The notes beneath the pieces are model-generated. The model was not told where the DNA came from. It worked only from the letters and a program-made list of their open reading frames with translations, and did not search any database. DNA of 32,119 nucleotides from Balneolia bacterium (GTDB lineage Bacteria > Bacteroidota > Rhodothermia > Balneolales > Cyclonatronaceae): NCBI GenBank assembly GCA_022565795.1, contig JAIUMA010000038.1:1-32119 (forward strand). The letters are read 5' to 3'. Below, piece by piece: positions 25,586-32,119 of the stretch (the stretch's first letter is position 1; the number at the start of each line of letters is the position of its first letter). Both the position numbers and the translations under genes were made by a program.

Positions 25586-26329
25586 TCAGTTAACCAGCGG
25601 GAGCATTAAAAGGATACTCGCTTTTCCCCCATCTAGTTCACTGTAGCTAAGCGTACCCTTTAAAGCCAGGAGGGCTTTTGATTTGAATGAGATATCAGAA
25701 GCTTCAGACTCAGTATCAGAGCTATCTTTGTACCTGGTCGAAAATTTGTCTCTGAGCAAAAGATCACTTAGGTCAGATGCCGGCCTTTCGGGTCTGCTGA
25801 TTACAATTTGTATAACCCCATTAGAGCCAGAACGCGTGCAGTTTATTTGTACAACGCTTTCTTTTGCCGAATAGCGAGATATAGTAAGGACGATATTGTA
25901 TAGGAATAGCTTTAGCAGGCATATATCTGCTGTTACATGCATATTTTCTGATCCAACGGAAAATCCGGTGACCATTTTTTGCTTCTTTAGACTGAACACC
26001 TGCTCCGCTTTGGAACATACTTCCGTAAGCATCCACTGAAGCTGAATCTGCATGTCCGGCAATGAATCCTGATACAGATTACATTCAAAAGCGTTTTCGA
26101 GCTGTTGAACCAGTTTGCCTATGTGATCAACTCCGGAATCTATACTGTTTCTGTACCGCAGAGCCTTATCTATTTTCGGGTTTCCGGAAAAGGCAATTTG
26201 CATAAGTTCAAGATATCCGGATGTAGCGCTTAATGGTGACTGCACATCGTGAATAGACTGTAGAAGCAGGTCGCGCTGCAGGGCATATTTAAGCTTAAAA
26301 CGTTCGATTTCGGTCTGCATAATTTGCAT
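25586..26329 (-). CDS. degenerate histidine-kinase-like protein (pseudokinase or phosphotransfer protein)
   Basis: A 247-residue soluble protein shaped like a minimal HisKA-HATPase kinase. The H box is intact (QSIHDVQSPLSATSGYLELM, His27). The ATPase half is degraded: the N-box equivalent LFLYNIVLTISRYSA has Thr149 where the Mg-binding Asn is expected, the DxGxG G1 motif is replaced by ISRPERPASDL, and no glycine-rich G2 is visible. It therefore probably cannot bind ATP normally but may accept or relay phosphate, like Spo0B, or act as a scaffold. A sigma-28-like promoter 43 bases upstream places it in the motility regulon. It diverges from a receiver/hybrid-kinase pair. A second ATG lies three codons downstream. 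Confidence 0.75.
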   Translation of the reverse strand: MQIMQTEIERFKLKYALQRDLLLQSIHDVQSPLSATSGYLELMQIAFSGNPKIDKALRYRNSIDSGVDHIGKLVQQLENAFECNLYQDSLPDMQIQLQWMLTEVCSKAEQVFSLKKQKMVTGFSVGSENMHVTADICLLKLFLYNIVLTISRYSAKESVVQINCTRSGSNGVIQIVISRPERPASDLSDLLLRDKFSTRYKDSSDTESEASDISFKSKALLALKGTLSYSELDGGKASILLMLPLVN

Positions 26330-26733
26330 ATTAGGTAATTGAGCACCATTGAGTTACAGTACGAATAAAACCTATCGGCCAAATCCGAAAAATCTTAACG
26401 CGTGTCTCCGTAAAAAGAAGTTAAATGGCGGGTGTAAGATTCAGGAGAGATATTAAATACTACATTTGCTTTCCCGCATATTAACTGCTAATCAATGAGT
26501 TTACACCAAAATAGTATAAAATGCCCATGGAATGCATATATTTCGTTAAAGACTTTTCCTTAGAGCCGTATCCCGGTCTATTACTATGGATGTTTTTGCG
26601 GTGCACGGTTATTCCGCACTGAATGGGATAATGGCTAACCTCTCTTTATTAAGTGAGATAGCAAAATTTTGAAATTGTACAAAATCAATTCCTTAGAATA
26701 AACTTTTTACCTGGGAATGGGTTCCAGCTGCTG
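26330..26733. other. divergent intergenic region between the degenerate kinase and a receiver gene
   Basis: A 404-base AT-rich gap. Next to the minus-strand gene is a clear sigma-28-like promoter. On the plus strand side, only a poor match is seen (TTAAA near 26554, then GCCGTATC), so the promoter of the receiver/hybrid-kinase pair was not identified. No ORF of note. Confidence 0.45.
26372..26398 (-). promoter_or_regulatory. sigma-28-type promoter of the degenerate kinase gene
   Basis: On the minus strand, TTAAG (26398-26394), 14 bases, then GCCGATAG (26379-26372), seven of eight bases of the FliA -10. It ends 43 bases before the ATG at 26329. Spacing is identical to the other five copies. 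Confidence 0.7.
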
Positions 26734-27168
26734 ATGACAACCAACAAAACAATCTTTATAATTGATGATGAGCAGGATGATGCTTTTCTAACCAAAAGAG
26801 CTCTCCAAAAAAAATCAGCCTATCCTCTCGATATCCATATTTTCAGCTCAGGTGAAGACCTCCTGCGATATTTACAAGCCCAGCCGGATGATACAAAAGC
26901 AGCATCCGACTTAATAATTCTGGATATTAATATGCCGGTAATGAGTGGATTTGATGTCTTAAGGCATTTACGAGCTGATAGCCGGACTAAATTTACACCA
27001 GTGGTGATGCTTTCCTCCTCCTCAGAACAGATTGATATCCGTAAAAGCTACGAAGGCGGAGCGAACAGCTATATCCAAAAACCTGTAAATTACAGCCAAT
27101 TTAGCGATATAGCGGCTCTGGTAAATCAATATTGGCTACATATTAATCTAAGCCCGAAATTTCACTAA
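26734..27168 (+). CDS. single-domain response regulator (Rcp1-like)
   Basis: A 144-residue lone receiver. An acidic cluster DDEQDD (11-16), phospho-acceptor Asp64 (ILDINMPVMSGFDVL), Ser94-97 at the switch position and Lys116 (YIQKPVNY) are present. The DDEQDD and long beta3-alpha3 pattern resemble receivers that partner PAS-type kinases. It is 18 bases upstream of a hybrid kinase in the same reading frame, so they are almost certainly co-transcribed. Confidence 0.9.
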   Translation: MTTNKTIFIIDDEQDDAFLTKRALQKKSAYPLDIHIFSSGEDLLRYLQAQPDDTKAASDLIILDINMPVMSGFDVLRHLRADSRTKFTPVVMLSSSSEQIDIRKSYEGGANSYIQKPVNYSQFSDIAALVNQYWLHINLSPKFH

Positions 27169-27186
27169 ATACATTTTCTACCCATT

Positions 27187-29652
27187 TTGTCTGTAAAAAC
27201 CCGAATACTGATAATTGAAGATTCTTATGACGACAGGGTACTTCTAAAGTACCAGCTAAAGAAAGGAGGGCTTAATCCAGATTGTCATTTTATTGAAACC
27301 AGAGATGAGTTCGAGGAAGCGCTCAAATCAAATGAATGGGATGTAATAATCAGCGACTACAATCTTCCCGGGTTTGACGGCCTGACAGCCCTGAATATGC
27401 TTCGCGATTCAGGTTCAGATACGCCATTTATCCTGATTTCAGGTGCTGTAGGAGAACAGCTTGCTGTTGAAATGATGAAGTCTGGCGCAAACGACTACCT
27501 GATGAAAGACAATCTGGCTCGTTTGGTACCGGTCATCGATCGTGAGTTAAAGGAGGCCAGAAACAGGTTAAAGCAAAAAGAAGATGAAGCACAAAGACAA
27601 CGTCTTGAAACCATTGTGCGCCAAAGCATCAATGAGGTCTATATTTTCAATAGCACAACACTGAGGTTCGAGTACGCCAACAAGAGTGCCTTAAAAAATC
27701 TGGGCTACACACATGAAGAAATTTCCTCGCTCACACCTTTTTTTTTAAAAAAAGAATACAACAGCGAAAGCTTTTCCACCCTACTCGAACCACTTTTAAA
27801 CGGATCAAAAGAACAGATCCTTTTTCATACAACACATCAGCGGAAAGATGGATCTGAATACCCGGTAGAGGTGCAGCTACAAATTATTCGTGAAGAAAAG
27901 GAGACTTTCTATGCTGCAATTGTACTCGATCTTTCAAGCCGGAAAAGAGATGAAAACATCATTCAGAAACAAAAAGAGCTGGCCAGTAAACTAGTTCAGA
28001 TAAGCAAGCATAAGTCTGAATTTATTGCAAACGTGAGCCACGAGCTGCGTACACCTCTGAATTCTATACTCCTTCTTAGCAACCTGCTTGGGAAGAAGCT
28101 TAAGCTCGATTCAGAAGATAAAAAGGCGGAGTATGCCGATGAAATCCACAACTCCGCAGTAGGGCTTATGGAGCTTATCAACGAAATTCTGGATATCTCA
28201 AAAATCGAGGCCGGCGAAATGAGCTTCAAGATTTCTGAAGTAAGCGTTGAGGCCATTATAGATTCACAGATTAAATGCTTCAAACATGTCGCTGAAGATA
28301 AAGGACTCACACTTGATGTTGGTCATAGCACTTCAACAGGCACTATAATTAAAACCGATTCACTTCGCCTGCAGCAGATACTAAAGAACCTTCTTTCTAA
28401 TGCGATTAAGTTTACGGATGAAGGAACGGTAAACCTCACCGTGTACCATCCGGAACCCGGTGAAATAGCTGCCTTTCTGCCAAAAGAGCAAAACGGTATC
28501 TCGTTTACCGTTACAGACACAGGTATTGGCATTGGGGAAAAAGACCATTTGCAGGTTTTTGAGGCTTTTCATCAGGTTGATGGTTCTGCGGAGAGAAGGT
28601 TTAGCGGAACCGGTCTTGGTCTAACGATAAGTAAAGATATTGCCAATACGCTGGGGGGTACCATAAAGCTGCAAAGCGAACCAGGAAAAGGAAGCAGCTT
28701 CACACTTTACCTGCCGGCAGACAGCACCCCGTACGTAGAGGCAAAAATGGCCAGAGAGAAAAATGAGGCACTATCTCCTGAAATACCTGAAATCATGAGG
28801 GAATATGCATCACTAAGCAGGAAAAATGCTCGTCGGATCCAAAGAGACGACGGCAGGTTTCAGATATTACTGGTAGATGACAGCGAGGTCCACGGTGAGG
28901 CCCTTAAGGAGCTCCTGGATGACGACCGTAAAGTTTGCACCATGGCTCATACAGCCAAACAAGCATACAGCACAATAGAGCAAGGGCAAATAGATTTAGT
29001 GATACTGGATTTGGGTCTGCCGGATGCCGATGGCTTTGATGTGGTAAAACACATTCGCTCATCATACTCCAAAAGCGAGCTTCCGATAATTATTTACTCC
29101 GGACGTTCAATGCCCGATGGCCTCGACACGAAAACAGACGACATGCTGAATGCATTCATCACTAAGTCTAGCGGAAGTTTCCAAAAGGTAATGCAAACGG
29201 TAGATTTTTTTGTGAATCGTGCAAATTCCCATCAGGAAGAGTTGATTACCCCCCCGGAAAACGGCAGCACTAAAACCAAAACCATATTGATTGCCGATGA
29301 CGATAAACGGAATATCTTTTCGCTGCAAAAAGCGCTGGAAGGCTATAATGTAAAGATAGCGACTGCCGGTAATGGGCGTGAGGCTTTCGACTACGTAATG
29401 AGCGGCAAGCCGGCAGACCTCATCCTTATGGATATGATGATGCCCGTAATGAGTGGGTATGAAGCAACTGAGAAGATACGATCCCTGGAAAAGTGGAAAT
29501 CTCTTCCCATTGTTGCGGTGACAGCACGAGCTATGCCCGAAGATCGTGTCAAATGCTTTGAGGCCGGTGTTTCCGATTACATTAGCAAGCCAATAGACCT
29601 GGATATCTTAATAAAAACGATCTCCAGGTGGATTAAACTGTCCGAAAAATAG
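27187..29652 (+). CDS. hybrid histidine kinase, REC-PAS-HisKA-HATPase-REC-REC
   Basis: An 821-residue cytoplasmic hybrid kinase starting at TTG (27187). No ATG precedes the first receiver strand (TRILIIEDS), and the upstream frame is closed by the TAA of the previous gene; ATT at 27184 is the only near alternative. Domains: REC1 about 4-122 (Asp57 in IISDYNLPGFDG), PAS about 138-255, HisKA about 275-342 (His285 in NVSHELRTPLNS), HATPase_c about 390-512 (NLLSNAIKFT, TDTGIGIG, GTGLGLTIS), REC2 about 557-678 (Asp608 in LDLGLPDADG) and REC3 about 697-818 (Asp749 in LMDMMMPVMSG). REC1 at the N-terminus suggests that it receives phosphate from another protein, perhaps as part of a relay. Confidence 0.92.
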   Translation: MSVKTRILIIEDSYDDRVLLKYQLKKGGLNPDCHFIETRDEFEEALKSNEWDVIISDYNLPGFDGLTALNMLRDSGSDTPFILISGAVGEQLAVEMMKSGANDYLMKDNLARLVPVIDRELKEARNRLKQKEDEAQRQRLETIVRQSINEVYIFNSTTLRFEYANKSALKNLGYTHEEISSLTPFFLKKEYNSESFSTLLEPLLNGSKEQILFHTTHQRKDGSEYPVEVQLQIIREEKETFYAAIVLDLSSRKRDENIIQKQKELASKLVQISKHKSEFIANVSHELRTPLNSILLLSNLLGKKLKLDSEDKKAEYADEIHNSAVGLMELINEILDISKIEAGEMSFKISEVSVEAIIDSQIKCFKHVAEDKGLTLDVGHSTSTGTIIKTDSLRLQQILKNLLSNAIKFTDEGTVNLTVYHPEPGEIAAFLPKEQNGISFTVTDTGIGIGEKDHLQVFEAFHQVDGSAERRFSGTGLGLTISKDIANTLGGTIKLQSEPGKGSSFTLYLPADSTPYVEAKMAREKNEALSPEIPEIMREYASLSRKNARRIQRDDGRFQILLVDDSEVHGEALKELLDDDRKVCTMAHTAKQAYSTIEQGQIDLVILDLGLPDADGFDVVKHIRSSYSKSELPIIIYSGRSMPDGLDTKTDDMLNAFITKSSGSFQKVMQTVDFFVNRANSHQEELITPPENGSTKTKTILIADDDKRNIFSLQKALEGYNVKIATAGNGREAFDYVMSGKPADLILMDMMMPVMSGYEATEKIRSLEKWKSLPIVAVTARAMPEDRVKCFEAGVSDYISKPIDLDILIKTISRWIKLSEK

Positions 29653-29768
29653 CGCCGGAACTGGTCTCATATAAATCGCATTTATCGACATTCTTTCTAA
29701 GAAAACATAAAAATCCTTGAGCCCTGAACCTGTTTAGCTCTCTATCAACAATAATTTCTCAAATTCAG

Positions 29769-30173
29769 CTATAAGATGAGTACGTAGCCCAGGGCCAGTA
29801 CCGAGCAGACCAGCGCTGCTACAGACAGGGAAACCGCAAGCTGAAATTTACGTCCCTCAAATTCCAGATCTGCCAGAATAGACATCACAAGAGGAAAATT
29901 CACGCTTAAGCCTTCAAACTTAAGTGAAGCAAAGAATGCAGCTCTGTTTCCGGCCTCATCTACGTAGCTGTACTTTTTGTTAAAATGATAATAGAGTCTG
30001 CCGAAGATCATATCCTCTTCAACCCCACAGTCTTTGGCTACTTGACCTATATCGATAGGTACACGTACGCGGGTAATCCTGTCCGGCTCCGTTCGGGCGT
30101 ACTCTTTAAAGTTTTTATGGTATCGTAAATAAATGGCCCTCAGGATTTCACGGTCTGATGGTATTTTCTTCAT
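29769..30173 (-). CDS. tail-anchored protein of unknown function in the flagellar regulon
   Basis: A 134-residue protein. Residues 1-105 are soluble and mostly helical (REILRAIYLRYHKNFKEY; IDIGQVAKDCGVEEDMIFGRLYYHFNKKY), with a layout reminiscent of a winged-helix domain; the helix-turn-helix reading of IGQVAKDCGVEEDMIFGRL is tentative. Residues 111-133 form a single C-terminal membrane helix (LAVSLSVAALVCSVLALGYVL), so it is probably tail-anchored with the domain in the cytoplasm. I do not recognise the family. It lies 118 bases downstream of flagellin, with its own sigma-28-like promoter in that gap. Confidence 0.75.
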   Translation of the reverse strand: MKKIPSDREILRAIYLRYHKNFKEYARTEPDRITRVRVPIDIGQVAKDCGVEEDMIFGRLYYHFNKKYSYVDEAGNRAAFFASLKFEGLSVNFPLVMSILADLEFEGRKFQLAVSLSVAALVCSVLALGYVLIL

Positions 30174-30225
30174 TTCACATACTCTTAAATTTATTCTTTG
30201 TACAAAGCGTGCTTCTTATTTCTAC

Positions 30226-30252
30226 TTATCGGAGCAAAATTGAAAATCTTTA
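30226..30252 (-). promoter_or_regulatory. sigma-28-type promoter of the tail-anchored protein gene
   Basis: On the minus strand, TAAAG (30252-30248), 14 bases, then TCCGATAA (30233-30226). The -35 here matches the classical FliA TAAAG better than the TTAAG of the other copies. It ends 52 bases before the ATG at 30173. Confidence 0.72.
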
Positions 30253-30291
30253 AAAATTTCCGATAGATTCACGAAACAATTCCCTACTTAC

Positions 30292-31815
30292 CTACCTCAG
30301 AAAACCGAGTACAGCCTGAGGTGCAAAATTCGCCTGAGCCAGCGCAGATATGGATGTTTGCTGTAAAATTTGAAGCCTGATCGATTCGCTCTGTGCTTTT
30401 GCAAAATCGGCGTCCATAATACGACTGATTGCAGACGAGTTCGCGCTTATCGATCTGGATAACGTCACTTCCCTTATGTTCAGTGAGTTTTGCGCAATAC
30501 CAATCGCGTTAAAGCGCCGGGACATACCGGATATAGCTCTGTCGATATAGGATATAAAATTACGGTACGCATTCGCATCGAAAGATGATAAATCCATGCT
30601 GCCCTGACCGCTTTCAAATCCTGCTGTGCTGGTCTCAATAGTTGGATCCACTCCATCCGGAGTGCCGGACTCAGTAAAGATGATGGAGTTTCCATCTGAG
30701 GAAATGGTGTGACCGGCAAACGAGATAACCTGTGCGAGGCTTGCTGCCTGTTCAACGGCCGTTGCGCCGGTAAAGTCAGTACCCATTACGTAGTTTGATC
30801 CTGCTACGCTAAAAGTTTCCCCATCTTGAAATGCTGATGTAATATCTATTGCATACACGCCGGCATCAGCTGACGTTACCGGAGCAGACTGCTGATCCAG
30901 GCTAAAGTTACTAACCCCTCCGGTAGGATTACCGCTACCGTCCGTAAGGTTTACTGAGATGTCGTTGATTGATATATCTGAGGCTGAAGGAGTATTTTCT
31001 GTTAAGGTAAACCGGCCGTTGAGGTTATTATAAACTGCGGAATAGGTGCCTTCAGCATTTATGGCATCCTGTAATACAAAAAGGTTATTAAAATCGTTGA
31101 AGACGCCGAAGGTGTAAGTCGCACCCGCAATTTGAATCGAACCGGATGTTACATCTCCGATGGATAAATCAAAGCTATACACACCGGGTGTGCTCGTGCC
31201 GCTCGGGTTTAACGTAGTAACATCACTTACCTGACCGACCGGTTCCGGCCCGACAACCGCCTGAGAGCCTGAAAACAACTGACTGATGTTAAGAGCATCC
31301 AATTGTGTATTAATGGTGCTTGATGCCCGTTCGCCTGCCTGAAACGTTAATGAAAGCGCACCCGAAAAGCTTCCGTTATTACCATTGAGCAGCTGGAAAT
31401 CCTGATACACGGTTTGATTAGCGATATCATTTATGTCCTTGCCGATTGCGGCAATCTGTTTGCCTATAAATCCTCTTTCTGTACTACCCAGCGAATCGGT
31501 TGAGGCACGGGTTGCCAGCGTTTTCATTTCAATCAGACGTTCCATCACCTGATCGAAACCGGACTCGGCAATATTTAAAACAGACCTGGCGTCACCCACG
31601 TTATTCATCGCCTGCTCCAGACCGGCAACCCGGCTTCGCAACTTATTGGCAATAGAAAGACCGGCGGCATTGTCTTCCGCACGATTAATTTTCAGTCCGG
31701 TTGAAAGGCTCAACAGATTTTGGCCAAGGGCTTTATTTACCCGGTTCAGGTTAAAGCGGGCGTTAAGGGACTGAATATTTGTATTGATCCGATTTAAATC
31801 TCCAAATGCGGACAT
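30292..31815 (-). CDS. fliC: flagellin
   Basis: A 507-residue flagellin, the flagellar filament subunit. The conserved N-terminal D0/D1 region (about 1-170) includes INTNIQSLNARFNLNRVNKAL, SLSTGLKINRAEDNAAGLSI and NQTVYQDFQLLNG. The C-terminal D1/D0 region (about 411-507) includes AIGIAQNSLNIREVTLSRSI and ends QANFAPQAVLGFLR. The variable middle contains two related modules at about 209-290 and 317-400, each opening GVY-(S/A)-(F/I)-D-(L/I) and carrying an (I/V)AG-x2-Y-x2-G segment, likely surface-exposed beta domains. There is no signal peptide, as expected for type III export. Transcription should come from the sigma-28-like promoter at 31872-31898. Confidence 0.96.
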   Translation of the reverse strand: MSAFGDLNRINTNIQSLNARFNLNRVNKALGQNLLSLSTGLKINRAEDNAAGLSIANKLRSRVAGLEQAMNNVGDARSVLNIAESGFDQVMERLIEMKTLATRASTDSLGSTERGFIGKQIAAIGKDINDIANQTVYQDFQLLNGNNGSFSGALSLTFQAGERASSTINTQLDALNISQLFSGSQAVVGPEPVGQVSDVTTLNPSGTSTPGVYSFDLSIGDVTSGSIQIAGATYTFGVFNDFNNLFVLQDAINAEGTYSAVYNNLNGRFTLTENTPSASDISINDISVNLTDGSGNPTGGVSNFSLDQQSAPVTSADAGVYAIDITSAFQDGETFSVAGSNYVMGTDFTGATAVEQAASLAQVISFAGHTISSDGNSIIFTESGTPDGVDPTIETSTAGFESGQGSMDLSSFDANAYRNFISYIDRAISGMSRRFNAIGIAQNSLNIREVTLSRSISANSSAISRIMDADFAKAQSESIRLQILQQTSISALAQANFAPQAVLGFLR

Positions 31816-31871
31816 ACTCCATTATCAGATATTTTAATACGTGGCGGAACGTAGTGAACCAGCCTATATAA

Positions 31872-31898
31872 TTATCGGCTCTTTTAATCTACGCTTAA
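31872..31898 (-). promoter_or_regulatory. sigma-28-type promoter of flagellin
   Basis: On the minus strand, TTAAG (31898-31894), 14 bases, then GCCGATAA (31879-31872), an exact FliA -10. It ends 57 bases before the flagellin ATG. Flagellin is the classical sigma-28 target, so this copy anchors the interpretation of the other five. Confidence 0.85.
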
Positions 31899-32004
31899 TA
31901 TCCGGCAGTCGATTTTTACAGATAAACCCTTATAGCCAATACTTTATCTAAGAATGGTAATATCAGCCACGCGCTCATCCTGTATTTTATACTGCAATGG
32001 AGCC

Positions 32005-32036
32005 AAAGAAAAAGCCCCTTCCTGTTTGGAAGGGGC
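32005..32036 (-). terminator. strong intrinsic terminator of an off-window gene upstream of flagellin
   Basis: GCCCCTTCC (32014-32022) and GGAAGGGGC (32028-32036) form a perfect 9-bp stem with a 5-base loop. On the minus strand it is followed by TTTTTCTTT. It lies upstream of the flagellin promoter, so it should end transcription of a minus-strand gene located beyond 32119 or ending in the last bases of the window. Confidence 0.85.
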
Positions 32037-32060
32037 CTTCATTCTTTTGTCCTTGAGTTT

Positions 32061-32094
32061 TGGAAGGGATAGTGTTTCTAACACTCCCCTTCCA
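32061..32094 (-). repeat. second hairpin sharing its arms with the adjacent terminator
   Basis: TGGAAGGG (32061-32068) pairs with CCCTTCCA (32087-32094). Inside it AGTGTT (71-76) pairs with AACACT (80-85) around a 3-base loop, giving a nearly continuous 14-bp stem. Its outer arms repeat the GGAAGGG/CCCTTCC sequence of the terminator at 32014-32036, so arms of the two hairpins could exchange partners. No T-tract follows it on the minus strand. Confidence 0.6.
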
Positions 32095-32119
32095 CTCTCC
32101 TGATTATCCGTTATCTACT

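Noticed and set aside
26554-26583. Possible plus-strand sigma-28-like promoter for the receiver/hybrid-kinase pair
   Set aside because: The -10 candidate GCCGTATC matches only four of eight consensus positions, and the -35 is TTAAA; too weak beside the six clear copies.

Overview
The window looks like a chromosomal motility and signalling region of a flagellated member of the FCB group. My best guess is Balneolota/Rhodothermota (Balneola- or Gracilimonas-like). This is inferred from Bacteroidota-style lipoproteins (Cys followed by an N-x-x-DP linker), a partial DUF5117/DUF5118 metalloprotease, a MetA-type outer-membrane protein and long PAS-rich kinases, all beside a full flagellin/Che system that most Bacteroidota lack. 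No tRNA, rRNA, CRISPR array or transposase gene was seen.

Layout. (1) 1-920: partial metalloprotease and a small three-helix membrane protein, both on the minus strand. (2) 1311-9648: two related envelope cassettes facing each other tail to tail. The plus-strand copy is PEGA-like protein, lipoprotein, FN3/propeller lipoprotein; the minus-strand copy is PEGA-like protein, FN3/propeller lipoprotein. (3) 10057-12858: a soluble multi-PAS/GAF histidine kinase. (4) 12971-17042: CheW, a MetA-type OMP, a response regulator and a chemoreceptor, all minus. (5) 17434-25164: a tight minus-strand che operon, in transcription order cheY, cheX, cheA, cheR, cheD, two single-receiver proteins, a second cheX-like gene, cheB and another receiver. 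(6) 25586-29652: a degenerate histidine-kinase-like protein (minus), diverging from a receiver and a REC-PAS-kinase-REC-REC hybrid (plus). (7) 29769-31815: a tail-anchored protein of unknown function and flagellin, both minus.

The strongest regulatory signal is a repeated sigma-28 (FliA/SigD)-type promoter, T(T/A)AAG-N14-(G/T)CCGATA(A/G). It occurs six times on the minus strand with identical spacing, upstream of cheW, the chemoreceptor, the che operon, the degenerate kinase, the tail-anchored protein and flagellin. It ties the scattered chemotaxis genes into one regulon and adds two uncharacterised proteins to it.

Expected flow: the receptor and CheW control CheA; CheA phosphorylates the CheY-like receivers and CheB; CheR, CheB and CheD adapt the receptor; the two CheX-like proteins dephosphorylate receivers. 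The most unusual items are the two regulon members of unknown function, the number of lone receivers, the long N-terminal extension of CheA, a periplasmic zinc-site-like motif in the receptor, the inverted lipoprotein cassettes, and two intergenic elements able to form competing hairpins.
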